A stretch of DNA of 64,000 nt from Psoroptes ovis (taxonomy: Eukaryota > Arthropoda > Arachnida > Sarcoptiformes > Psoroptidae): NCBI GenBank assembly GCA_002943765.1, contig PQWQ01000005.1, positions 1,054,001 through 1,118,000 on the forward strand, written 5' to 3'. The number at the start of each line of letters is the position of its first letter. Position 1 is the first letter of the stretch. Below the pieces are notes generated by a model. That model did no database searches, was not told the DNA's origin, and saw only the letters and a program-made list of their open reading frames with translations. Below are positions 11,601-22,638 of the stretch, piece after piece. The position numbers and the translations under genes were made by a program.

Positions 11601-14600
11601 ATGTTAATTGTAGAAGAATTGATGAATAATTTTTTCAACGATGATGATGATGATGATAACAATATTGATAATGGTGGTAATTGATAATGAAACATTTCAT
11701 ACAAACAAATACCCATCGAATAGATATCGGATTTTTTTGCATTATAATAATAATCATTATTTGTGTTAGCTGTCGTTGGTGAAATACATTGAATTTCAGG
11801 TGCCATATAACCTTCCGATCCACAACGTGTTTGTCGTAATAAATTTTCAATTATTATATGGCTTTGCCGGGTACCAATGGTTGCAAAACCAAAATCACCA
11901 ATCAATGGTTGCCGCTGGTCATTCAAGAAAAAATTATCCGGTTTCAAATCACGATGTGCAATATTATGATTATGTATAAATTGTAAACCTTCAATTAAAC
12001 CGGTAAATAATTTTAAAATTTCTTGATGATCATATGGTGAAAATGGTATCGGTGATGATGTTGATGATTGAGATTGAATAGATTGTAATTGCGATGATTG
12101 ATTTTTCATGAAAATTTGATAACGACCATCCATATCTTGCCGTATGTTACCGTTTGAATAATATTCCATCAATATACATGCATATGTTGTTGTTTTAAAA
12201 TAATCATATGTACGTACAATGTTAGGATGTTTAAGCAATTTTGATATGAACATTTCATGTTTCAAACAATTTGTTATCCACAAACGATTTTGTTCATTTA
12301 AACGAATAATTTTCGCTGCAAATATGTTTGATGATTCGCTTTTATTGTTTAGATTTCGAACCTTGTATACCCTAGAAAATTAATGAAAGGGTTAAATTTA
12401 AAAGAATTTGATCGATGATCGAGTAAATATGTGACAATTTACACTGAAAATCCACCTTCACCAATAATGGCCAATGGTTCCAATTGTTTACGCCGCAGAT
12501 AATTTTCAACAATTGTTTCAGTTGATTTTGATGTTTTAATCGTCAGCAATGATGATGATTGACCACTGGTAGTACCGTCGGCACTCTTGGCGCTGGGGCC
12601 GCCGGTCAATTTTTTCTGGTTCTCCGAACCACTTGGTTTCTTTGAATTCGATTCGACATTATCATCAATATCATTACCCGCGTCGATTATAATCGATTTC
12701 ATTGATTTAATTAACAATGATTTTGATTTACTTTCCAATGGTAATCGATGATGGTGATCGTTTGATGATTGTTTTGAATTATCTTCGATCAATTCTTGAT
12801 GTTTCAATTGTTTCTGTTGTTTTTTCATCAATTTTTGATGCTTGTTAATCATCTGCTGTTTACAGGTCGTAAGCTTATTACAAGCTTTCATCGGTTGATT
12901 CATTTTGCGGGAAATTTTTCGGTAAACTTTGAGATCTCTCCTGATTAAATTTTCAGGTGGTATAATTTCTGGAAAATTTTCTTAATTTAAAAATTTGATT
13001 TGATTTGATTGATCGCTTGTTTGGCTGTTCGTGTAGATTATTCGTGTTTCGTTTCTTCTACTCGATTTCTTTCGATTCAAAACATTGACAATGTATTTTG
13101 TGGTGCCTTTAATATGTATGAATGACCATTAAAAATTCTCGAATATTTTAAATGTTTTCTACCAAACAACAATCATAATCAATCAATGTAATGTGCAACC
13201 TTACCACCACCGCCGACCACCACCAAGCAATTTTTAAAATTTAATTTAAAACAAAATCATGCAATCATTGGCTCTGGGGGTCGTTTCGCAATTTGCTCAA
13301 GTATCAAAGCAGCCAGTGTTTTAAAGCATTCGCCATTTGATCATCTTGATATTGATCATCAATGGCTCCATGGGAGCCTTACCACCATCAGTTTTGGTGA
13401 TTTAAATTTCTTTTTTCACCTTTTTAATTCAAAGCTCATGTTGTTGATGCTCCAAACCTTCACCCCTTCACCAAAATACCAATATCGCAGTCGAAATTGG
13501 TCGATCGATCGTTAGCCAAGATGTCATATGACTTTTATATATCAATTCATGTTTTGTATTCACATTCATTGTAATGAGCTAATGTTTACAATGCTGGTGG
13601 TGGTTTCAATATGCATATCGTCGGTGGTCCTCCAGAAATGTTGGTTAGTGTTTTTATTTTGCGAATTGATATCATGTTGATGATTATGATTATGATCATT
13701 ATTAATGTTAATACAACTCCATAATAAAACATATGAATATGGATTTATATGAAATGAAAATGAACAACAACAATTATCATTATTATTATTCGCATCATTT
13801 CTTGTTGTTGTTTGTTGTTGTTCACTGCCATTCATTACAACAAGCAGATATGGCAAAGAACTCTTGATCTTCTCATCGAAGACCTTCATCTTCAGAGCTC
13901 ATCATCTTTTGGTTTAATTTTCATTATCTTTTGCATAATGCATATATGATGATGATCATCATCTTCTCCATATACACATAAGCCATTCATTTATTCGTAT
14001 TCTTATATATTTCAATGTATATTCTCAATTCAGTATATTCATGCACACAAGCAGGCAAAGCAACAGCCATTCATCATAATCAAATGATGAATGAACATGA
14101 TTTTTCTGGTGAAATTAATGAAAATTTCATATATGTATGTTTTTCCAATGAAAAATGACAAACAAACGAAAAAAAAACTTCAATTTCAATGAATGAATTG
14201 AATGAATCGAATGAAATTCAATTGGAAGCTGTGGCTGCTGTTGCTGCTTGAGCATTGTTGCGCTCGTTTTTCAGTGTTTGGCTGTTGTTGCCTGTGTTTC
14301 TACGCTCGCTCTCGCATATACGTTCACAATTGATGATGATATGGAGATGGAGATTGAGATGATGATGATGATGATGATGAATATTGCCCATCATGATGTG
14401 AATCAATGACCTGTGTATACGTTTGTGTTTGTCTGTGTGTGTGTGTGTGTATGTGCTTTGATTGTTTAAAGATTTTTCATTTAATTTCTTTCGATGGCCA
14501 TGTATTAATGTTTGGTTGGTTGATGATTCTTGTGGATGTTTTCGAATGAACGAAACGAAAGACGATAAATCGATTGACCAACAAATATCTACCCGACTGC

Positions 14601-17600
14601 TCACTGCCGATGACCAATGGACGGCCAACCGGCCGGTATATTGATGATTATTTTGTTGGTGGATTTTCTTCAGGAGATCGTCGTTTCTTTCGTGTATGTG
14701 TGTGTGTGTGTGTGTATGTGTGTGTATTTGTTGATTGATTTTACATTACATTTTGCTCAAGTTTTTTTTTCAAAGGTTATACATTCTATTTAATGAATGT
14801 TAATCACTGTTTTGTATGTATGTGTCTGTGTGAGTTAGTGTGTAAATCAATTTTCGGTCGTTTTTTTAATTTCTTTACTGGTCATTTTTCACTGGTCGTT
14901 TTTTTTCAATTTTTACCAGATTTTTACCAATTTTTTTCGATAAATTTTCATGGTCATCAACATCCTCATGCCGATGTCCATGTGAAATAAATATTTTTTT
15001 TTTTGAAATGAAATTGACATTCATTTTTGGCATTTTTTCAATTTTTCTGGCATTTTTCGGCCGAATGATTAATAAATGGTGATAAATATTTCATGGTTTT
15101 TTTCTTAGTCGGCTCATCATTTCTTTGATGATCATCATGATCAATTTTTTCGATGGTCATCATTTGTTTGATATGCCGAAATTTTTTTTTCCAAGTTACG
15201 CGCGGTAATTTATTTTGAATTTTTTTTTTTGAAAAAAATTTGTTTGTCAACTGTTTTTTGTCGCCATCTGGCGGTGGTTTTTGAAAGTTGTCATTTGTTG
15301 AAAAAAAAAATTCGATTTTTTTTCTCAAATTTTCTTTGAACTTTGAATCAATTTCTTTCAAAATTTTTGATTTGATGAATCATTTCTAATTGTAATTATT
15401 TCATTCAATTTGCTGTCATTTATGGTTTGTTTTAATCTGTTTCTTTCTCTTGATTTGCCTTTTTTTCCATTAGGTTTATTATGATAAAAAGAAGCGAAGA
15501 GCACAACAACAACAACAGCAACAGCAGCAACAACAACAAAAAATAATTGAAGGTATCAATAATAATAATAATAATAATAATAATAATTGGTCATCAAATG
15601 GTAATGTAAAAATGAATGTACATCATCAACAACAACAAAGTCATCATCATCATAATAATAATAATAATAATAATAATCAACAACATCAATTAAATAATAA
15701 TAATAATAATGTTAATAATCAAAATCAAAATAATAATAAAAAAGAAAGACGTTTATATAATGATGGATATGATGATGAATATAATGATTATATAATACGG
15801 CCAGGTGAAAAATTTGTTGATCGTTATGAAATTGAATCATTAATTGGTAAAGGTTCATTTGGACAAGTGGTTAAAGCATATGATCATTCATCACAATGTC
15901 ATGTTGGTATAAAAATAATAAAAAATCGTAAACCATTTTTAAATCAAGCGGCAACCGAAGTAAAATTATTGAAATTAATGAATAATTATGAATGTAATGG
16001 TACATCATTACAATTTGGTAAAGAGAAAATTGGTATGTTGTTATTTATTAAATTGATGATTTTGCGCTATTAAATTCATTAATATTTTTATTTTCTCTAA
16101 TTTAATTTAATAGTAAAATTAAAAGATTACTTTATGTGGCGTAATCATCTATGTCTAGTCTTTGAATTATTATCATATAATTTATATGATTTATTACGTA
16201 ATACAAATTTCCGTGGAGTATCATTAAATTTAACGAGAAAATTTGCTCATCAAATGTGTACAGCATTAATGTTTCTATCTGATCAACAAATGTCAATAAT
16301 ACATTGTGATTTAAAACCAGAAAATATATTGTTATGTAGTCCTAAAAGAAGTGCTATCAAGATCATTGATTTTGGTAGTTCATGTCAATTGGGTAAAAGG
16401 GTATGTATTTAATTTTATTGAATTTTATAAAATATTGACAATTTGAATAATTTTATTTTCAATATTTTCAACAACAGTTGTATCAATATATTCAAAGTCG
16501 CTTTTATCGATCACCTGAAGTATTACTTGGCATACCATATGATATGGCAATAGATATGTGGTCATTGAGTTGTATATTGGTTGAAATGCATACTGGTGAA
16601 CCATTATTTCCTGGTTCTAATGAATCAGATCAAATGAATAAAATTGTCGAAGTATTAGGATTACCACCAAAACATATGTTAATGCAAGGAAATCGTACAT
16701 TTAGATATTTTGATCAATTACCTGATGGCACTACAGTATTGAAACCAGTCGAAGGAATGAAGGTTTGTTTATCTATTATCATTATTCTCGTTCATGGTTT
16801 TAATGCATGAAAAATGTTCTTTTTTGAATAGTACAAAGCACCTGGAAGTAGAAAGTTATCCGATATTTTAGGTGTTGAAACGGGTGGTCCAGGAGGTCGT
16901 CGTCTAGGCGAACCTGGACATTCGATGGCCGATTATCTTAAATTCAAAGATTTAATTATGCGTATGCTAGATTATGATCCTAAAACACGTATAACACCTC
17001 GACAAGCATTACAACATTCATTTTTTCGTCGTACAACTGATGGCAGTACGAATACCATCAATAATTTTAATGATTACAATTTAAATAACATCAATTCATT
17101 TCAACAACAACAACAGCCGTCAACAAATTTAATTAATTCTTCAATTACAGCTACCACATCATCTAGTAATATGTTAAATTTTCCCGATACTCAGCAGCCA
17201 TCATCGATGATGGATCAAACATTATTTCAGAGACAATGTGAGTATTATAAAAAAAACCCAATCAAAACATATATTTTAATCCCTTTTTATTTATTAGTGA
17301 TGAATCAACAACAACGACGTCACCATCCTCATCATCATCAGCCACATATTGATCATCCATATTCATTGACATCATCATTATCATCATCTGTAATTATATC
17401 ATCCGCAGTTGCTGCTCCGAATCAATTATCATCTCAATTGCAGAATGATAAAGCACTAAATAATGAATCGGATATTATTTTAGAGCATTCAAAAAATACA
17501 CTGCCACAACAACAACAATCAACAGCAATATTACCATGTACGAATAATACAACTAATAATTTAGATATGTTACCCATGTTAATCAATAACAATGGTAATA

Positions 17601-17902
17601 ATCCATTATCATCTCTGCAGCAGCAACAACAACAATTAAATAAACAACTAATATTTCAACAGCATCCGCCATCATCTTCATCATCAAACGAATCGACATC
17701 ATTCATTGTTTTAAATCCACTAACCAATTATCCACATCCTAATATTAATAATAATACAAATACAGAAACATCATCAGATACAATTGTTGGTTGTACTATT
17801 GCAGCTGGTGGTGATAAAACAACAACAATATTATCACAATCTGCCGCAACATCTACAGCAACTCAACAATTGCCTAGTGAACAAATGTTTCCCATATTAT
17901 GA
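5675..17902 (+). CDS. mnb: Minibrain/DYRK1A dual-specificity kinase (5' end missing), six exons
   Basis: Coding exons: 5675-6765, 15474-16032, 16114-16400, 16478-16762, 16832-17237, 17298-17902. All have GT-AG borders and keep frame, giving at least 1,077 residues. Diagnostic DYRK features are the APIRKLSVDLIKTYKHINEV segment running across the first intron, a basic KKKRR-type nuclear signal, the DYRK-homology box (NDGYDDEYNDY), glycine loop GKGSFG, IKIIK, HCDLKPEN, DFGSS, activation-loop YQY and SRFYRSPEVLLG. Family members autophosphorylate the loop tyrosine and then phosphorylate Ser/Thr targets controlling growth and neural development. The N-terminal exon and the tail are rich in Gln, Ser, Thr and Asn. 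The first exon starts at an acceptor in phase 1 without an ATG, so an upstream coding exon is missing from this annotation. Two changes from usual DYRK sequence are visible: VGIK for VAIK, and DMWSLSC for DMWSLGC. Confidence 0.93.
9397..9475. mobile_element. MITE-like palindromic element, copy 3
   Basis: Begins GGGTCGTCCGAAAAGTTC and ends GAACTTTTCGGACAACCG. At least the inner 13 bases of these ends are perfect inverted repeats. The interior (TTCATTCCGTTTAATCATTC) matches copies 1 and 2. It sits inside the large minibrain intron and has no coding capacity. Confidence 0.7.
11480..12903 (-). CDS. Serine/threonine protein kinase, nested in a minibrain intron
   Basis: Two exons on the minus strand, 12903-12443 and 12371-11480, joined through a 71-nt intron, give 450 residues. 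The splice rebuilds the glycine loop as GEGGFSVVYKV, which confirms it. Further kinase landmarks are FAAK (ATP-binding Lys about 174), HRDLKPDN (about 293), DFG (about 313) and CGSEGYMAPE (about 340), so the catalytic residues are present and it should be active. The first 140 residues are basic and Gln/Ser-rich with no recognised domain. A Ser/Gln-rich insert follows the hinge, and the C-lobe lacks any extra domain. I cannot place it in a named kinase family; the APE region is vaguely CAMK-like. An AATAAA lies 66 nt past the stop (minus strand, 11414-11409). It is wholly inside the opposite-strand minibrain intron. Confidence 0.85.
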
Positions 17903-19088
17903 TATGAATTATTACGATTATTATCGACAATTACTCATTCGATAGACATCAATCACCTGTCTCATAATCTCCCTTCTACAGCTAACTCATAGTGCAATAT
18001 TATAACGAAATACAAATATTTAAAAATTAATATTCACTCTAATATTTATATATTTGAATACAAATGGTACAAAGTATATATTAGTAAACACATATATTTA
18101 TTCCAATTTTGATACAAAAATACAATATATACGGTAGTGATCCAATGTTTCAATACAAAATACAAAATAACTTGAAATCAAAAAATCTTAAAAAAACAAA
18201 ATTGAAAAAATACAAACCACCCCTTTATTCTCATATTCAGCTTAGTTATTCACCAAAGGTGTTTATTCCTGACCTTTACAATGAATCACCATCAAAAAAA
18301 ATCAAAGATATTCAATATAAAATTTTTCAATTCAATATGCACCTTTATTATATCAATATATATGGAAAAAATCATGTATCATCGATGCATAGTATGTGGT
18401 GATGGGTTTATAATAATAATAATAATCGATAACTACAAATATATTGGTGAAACATATGGTCATAATGAATTTTTTTTTCTCTCTCACTTTGTCAACAAAT
18501 TAGTACAAATTTATAATACTAATCTATTGATAACTAATTATAATTAATTATTAATTGATCTCATTGATACACACAACTTGAAATGAAACGAAACGAAACG
18601 AAAAAAAAATGCAAACAATTATTACAAACAATAATATAAACAATGCATTTATATTATACATATAAATATTTTGTCAAAATAATCATCATGATTTAATAAT
18701 TTATTTCATATTCAGACATTTAATCATTCAACATTCACTCATTGATACATTCATATGTCAAAATACATAACACACATATAAAACATTTGTCACATAACAC
18801 TCAATCACAAATACACGGCAAAATACTTCATCAATTTTTTTCTTCTCTCATTTCATTTCTTTTCAATTTCAATTATTATAAATATTTCATTTTTGAATAA
18901 AAAATTGAATTCAATTCACATTTGAAAATTTTTTGAAATTGTGTTCAAATTTAATTAATTGAATTATTAATAATCGATTGTTTTTATCCGTTGTGCATAT
19001 ACAAATATGGCTTTGACTGAGCCAATCGAGTGTTGAATGGTTTGAATTTTCTTGAATTTTAACTTGTTTTAGTTCATTTTCAATCCAG
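17903..19088. other. Minibrain 3' UTR and intergenic sequence
   Basis: AT-rich with no conserved frame. A possible poly(A) signal AATAAA on the + strand is at 18896-18901, which would give minibrain a 3' UTR of about 1 kb. The last bases before the next gene (ttttcaatccag, then ATG) look like a splice acceptor, so that gene may have a 5' UTR intron beginning here. Confidence 0.5.
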
Positions 19089-20492
19089 ATGTCACGGAAA
19101 AATCAATCAAAATTCAGTAAAAAACAACAACAACAACAATCAAGACAAATGAAAACAATATCATCATCAGCATCATCATCGACAACATCAACAAAATCGA
19201 AGAAATCATCTCTTGTCAATAATCGTATGAAAACACAAGCAAAAACAATGACATCGAAAATTCAACAAACATCAATCGTTCGTTCATCGTTTAATGATAA
19301 TCGTAAACGACCAACACCGACAATATCCGTGTCTATTGCTGCTAAACAGAAACAAAATTTAAATTCGAAGCAAAAATTTACTCGAAAAAAAATTAATTCA
19401 AAAATGAAATTATCGAAATCATCGAATGATGATTGCGGCAAAAAGCAATCGATGATCATCAAGCAACAACAACCGCTACAATCAAATTTTCCGAAGAAAT
19501 CAATTGAAAAAATGCCAAGAAAATCATTGATCAATGAAAAATTATCGATTAAAAGCCATTCAATGCATGATAATCATCAACAATCGCCGAAGAAAATTAG
19601 TCCACCGAAAACAGTTGAATCGGTTAAAAACAATGAATCGAGACCAATGATGATAATGAAAACAAATGTCGCACCAACAACAACAACAACAACGAACGAT
19701 ATTAATCCACAATATTTGATGGATGAAAAACAGATAATTGAATTGTTTAAAAGTTTTCTACGTAATATTAGTTGTCAAAAACAACAACAACAATTATTGT
19801 CAATGAAAGAACCGGAATCAAAATCCATTGATGATAGTAATATGTTTGTTAATGATAAAGATGAATTAGAAGAATTGAATGCCGAATTGATTGATTTATT
19901 TGGACAAATAAACACTGTACAAAGTTCATATCAAGAAATTGTTCAATCATTAATATCCATACAGAAAAATAATCGTCCACATCATAAATTTAATAATAAA
20001 ATAACAAATATGATTGATAATTGTAATGATATTAATTTTGTTGTTGTTGGTGGTAAAAATAATGACAATACGAATAATAATGTTAATAATAATAATGAAA
20101 ATGTTAAAACAAATGATAAACAACAAGTAATAGAACAACAAAATGATCAGATTAAAAAAGATCGATTTAAATTTGAATCATTTATGAATCCATCTACACG
20201 TAATGAATCATTTAATCAATTATTTCAATGTGTTGAACAATTACGTATCGATAGTGAACAATTTCGTCAATGTTTCACTTTAGATGGTACATTACAACGT
20301 GATTTATATGATAATATTGATAATAATAGCAATAATAATAATAATAAATTGACAAGAAAAAAATATAAAGAATGGCATGAAAAAATACAAGAATTATCAG
20401 CGATCATTGAATTAATATTACAAGAATATAATCGTGAAGTATTGGAATTGTTTCGTTTATCACAAACAACATCATCGATCAATGATGGTTAA
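19089..20492 (+). CDS. Unrecognised Lys/Gln/Asn-rich protein, 467 residues
   Basis: A single open exon with an ATG at 19089. I do not recognise the family. Residues 1-200 are highly basic and rich in Ser, Lys and Gln (SRKNQSKFSKKQQQQQ start), probably disordered, with nuclear-signal-like KKSS and RKK clusters. From about 210 the sequence becomes ordered and helical: ELFKSFLRNI, then an acidic segment (DELEELNAELIDLF), an Asn-rich spacer, and a C-terminal helical block with FNQLFQCVEQLRIDSEQFRQ and KEWHEKIQELSAIIELILQ that looks like a coiled coil. It stands alone on the + strand between minibrain and the RING gene. An ATTAAA at 20542 could be its poly(A) signal. It is judged real because the frame is long, single and has a helical, non-repetitive C-terminus. 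Confidence 0.7.
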   Translation: MSRKNQSKFSKKQQQQQSRQMKTISSSASSSTTSTKSKKSSLVNNRMKTQAKTMTSKIQQTSIVRSSFNDNRKRPTPTISVSIAAKQKQNLNSKQKFTRKKINSKMKLSKSSNDDCGKKQSMIIKQQQPLQSNFPKKSIEKMPRKSLINEKLSIKSHSMHDNHQQSPKKISPPKTVESVKNNESRPMMIMKTNVAPTTTTTTNDINPQYLMDEKQIIELFKSFLRNISCQKQQQQLLSMKEPESKSIDDSNMFVNDKDELEELNAELIDLFGQINTVQSSYQEIVQSLISIQKNNRPHHKFNNKITNMIDNCNDINFVVVGGKNNDNTNNNVNNNNENVKTNDKQQVIEQQNDQIKKDRFKFESFMNPSTRNESFNQLFQCVEQLRIDSEQFRQCFTLDGTLQRDLYDNIDNNSNNNNNKLTRKKYKEWHEKIQELSAIIELILQEYNREVLELFRLSQTTSSINDG

Positions 20493-20812
20493 CCCGATCA
20501 ATTGATCAATCAATCATTTCGACTAATCATTGACCATAATAATTAAAATCTTTGATCTTATATCAATCAATTCATGCTTCAATTCAAAACATCTTGTTGC
20601 AAATTTTCAAAGTTGATTTTGAATTTTTTTTTTTTTTTTTGAAAATTCGGTACTATCTTTTGTGAATATACCTTAATCGAACGTTGTTGTTTTTCGAATG
20701 TTTTGAGAAAGTGGCAAAACATTCGATTTCCATTGTCTTTGTTGATTTATTTCAAGTGTAATTGTTATCAATTAATTGACTTATTTTGGTTAAAATTCAA
20801 GATAATCAAAAC
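20493..20812. other. Intergenic region
   Basis: About 320 bases between two + strand genes with a long T run at about 20628-20640. No further feature seen. Confidence 0.6.
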
Positions 20813-21754
20813 ATGAATATACAATCAAGTATCATTTTTTGTGATCGTTGTCATCCATCTTTATTGGTCAACAATAATGGTCTGCAACAATCATCATCAT
20901 CATCATCAGCAGGTATGAATGGTGAATATTATTTTACCAAATGCGGTAAAATATTTTGTAAATCATGTATAACTAAACGAAAAGATTGTAGTAAATGTGG
21001 ACAAAATTGTGCTCATAAACCGATCAATGAAAATCTCAATATGGAAATGGCCTTATTTTTTCGTGATTATTCACAATTATGTAAAAATCTTGATTCAGTT
21101 TATTCATTTCAAATGCAAAGACATCGGCTAAATATTCAGCATTTATTGAAAGCTATTAGTAAATTGAAAAAATCGATTGCTCAAAAAACCGAAATACAAT
21201 TGCAAATAGCTGAAAAAGAAAGAGAAATTCAACAATTATTGTCCGAAATAGATCAATGGAAACGTATTGATCTTCATCATCAACAACAACAAGAACAGAC
21301 TCAAAATCGGCACCAACAACTCAATCTGAATGATTCGTTCATCAATACATTTATGCAAAATGTTGAGCAACAAAATCAACAACAAATAAATATAAATCAG
21401 AATAATTTGATATTCAATCGAAATGAATTACACTTTAAAACAAATATTAATGATTTTCAAAATTATTCGACAAGACACCATACCACAAATCATGCTCAAC
21501 GTCCAAATGATAATTCACAGATATATCAGCAGACTCCGAGTATCAGAAGCCGATATTCGGATAAAAGTTCTCAAATAGGTTTAGCCTATCCAATTCGACG
21601 TAATGACGAAGATAAGTTTCCTGCAACATCACAATCGATAATCCAATCATATCGAACTGATCAACAGTTGAATAGTAATTTAACATCAACACGACAAACA
21701 TTACAGCAATCGTCGCAATGGAGCCATCGTCCATCTAGATTTTTGTTCAATTGA
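20813..21754 (+). CDS. RNF212/Zip3-like meiotic RING protein with a degenerate RING
   Basis: A 313-residue protein read from the first ATG at 20813; upstream in-frame sequence has no ATG. The N-terminus follows the RNF212/Zip3/Vilya plan: CDRC (Cys 10, 13), YYFTKCGKIFCKSC (Cys 44, 49, 52) and CSKC (Cys 59, 62), then the family-typical NMEMALFFRDYSQLCKNLDS segment and a coiled coil (about 95-150, SKLKKSIAQKTEIQLQIAEK). The tail is Gln/Asn/Ser-rich. Family members are SUMO or ubiquitin ligases at synaptonemal complexes that mark crossover sites. One change stands out: the position of the zinc-binding His (CGH in relatives) is Lys 46 (CGK). Zinc binding or ligase activity may therefore be altered. 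Its 3' end converges with the next gene (107 bp between stops). Confidence 0.8.
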   Translation: MNIQSSIIFCDRCHPSLLVNNNGLQQSSSSSSAGMNGEYYFTKCGKIFCKSCITKRKDCSKCGQNCAHKPINENLNMEMALFFRDYSQLCKNLDSVYSFQMQRHRLNIQHLLKAISKLKKSIAQKTEIQLQIAEKEREIQQLLSEIDQWKRIDLHHQQQQEQTQNRHQQLNLNDSFINTFMQNVEQQNQQQININQNNLIFNRNELHFKTNINDFQNYSTRHHTTNHAQRPNDNSQIYQQTPSIRSRYSDKSSQIGLAYPIRRNDEDKFPATSQSIIQSYRTDQQLNSNLTSTRQTLQQSSQWSHRPSRFLFN

Positions 21755-21861
21755 AACACATAACGTCAAAACATGAAAATTTAAATTATTTATTTGAATA
21801 ATTTGTTTCATTCAAAATTTAAATATTAGTCAATTTATGATAATTTAATGCTCGACTAGCT

Positions 21862-22638
21862 TCAATCGAAATTGAATCTTCGTCTAACTCGATTAATACG
21901 TCTAATATTCGTCGATTGATTATTGTTTTTCCCTGAAGATGGATTTGGGGTTACTTCATCATCATCAATCATGATTCCACTATCATTTGACACATCTCTT
22001 GAACGTAAATTATATGGGGGATGTGGTGAATAATAAAATTCTTTATGCAAATCACTAGAACGTAATACGCGCTTTATTATACTGGTGGAAGATGAAGAAG
22101 TTGAAAGGTCTAATGATGAAGATGAAGAATTTGTCAATGTTGATGAAGATAAATCATTCGAATGATTAATTGGACTAATGATACCACGCAAACATTTTGT
22201 AAATGGTGATTCTTTAACTGATTGGTTCGAATCTGATTGACGTTTCAAAGATGATCGTTTTGGTGGTGTTCTCATCAATGAAATTGGTGTAATTATATTT
22301 TTATTGTTTACCATAGATTGTGGCTTTTGGGAATGACGACGTCCACGTTTACGTATGATTTGTTCCTCAGCACTTAACGATTGCTTATGTGTTTGGATGT
22401 TTCTCGTCCGTACTATCAAAATTAATTCATTAATTAGAAATTATCAAAGGTATTAAAATATAGCAATTATTGATAACTCACAAACATTAGCATTTACTAT
22501 TTGTTGCTCGGGTCCAATTTCTCTTCTATTCGAATCTTCATGTGTCTCTTCGTTTACATCTTCATGTATCGCTTCATCTACATCAGTATGATCAGTTTGG
22601 ACAGCTAATCTTAGTTGCGATCTTGTTTGACGATTCAT
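21862..22638 (-). CDS. Small basic Ser/Thr-Pro-rich protein, probably nuclear
   Basis: Two minus-strand exons, 22638-22482 and 22412-21862, joined through a 69-nt GT-AG intron, give 235 residues. I do not recognise the family. It starts MNRQTRSQLRLAVQ, which includes an RxxL destruction-box-like match, then an acidic stretch. The second exon has basic clusters (RKRGRRHSQK), Pro-directed phosphorylation-type sites (TPPKRSSLK, ESPFTK, PITP-like turns), a poly-Ser stretch, YNLRSRD and a basic end (RRINRVRRRFNFD). This composition suits a chromatin or cell-cycle regulator, and the upstream region carries a palindromic E2F-type site; the functional idea is inference. A possible minus-strand AATAAA is at 21794-21789. 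It converges with the RING gene and diverges from the giant secreted protein. Confidence 0.7.

Larger units (their letters stand above)
6766..15473 (+). other. mnb: Large minibrain intron
   Basis: An 8.7-kb intron bounded by gtatgt and ttccattag; the other introns of this gene are 60-81 nt. It holds a complete kinase gene on the minus strand (11480-12903), a MITE-like element (9397-9475), microsatellites (for example GA at about 7449-7464 and GT at about 14697-14720) and a GC-richer, pyrimidine-rich patch at about 9770-9890. Outside the kinase I see no convincing exon in 6766-11400 or 12904-15473; the open frames at about 13566-13889 and 14218-14628 are His/Asn/Thr low-complexity translations. 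Confidence 0.8.

Noticed and set aside
13566..14628. His/Asn/Thr-rich open frames on the minus strand in the large minibrain intron
   Set aside because: Low-complexity translations of CAT/AAT repeats; no domain pattern and no matching splice sites were seen.
18109..18547. Open frames of 88-97 codons after minibrain
   Set aside because: Lys/Ile/Tyr-rich products of AT-rich DNA; the first begins without an ATG and neither shows conserved pattern. Treated as 3' UTR or intergenic.
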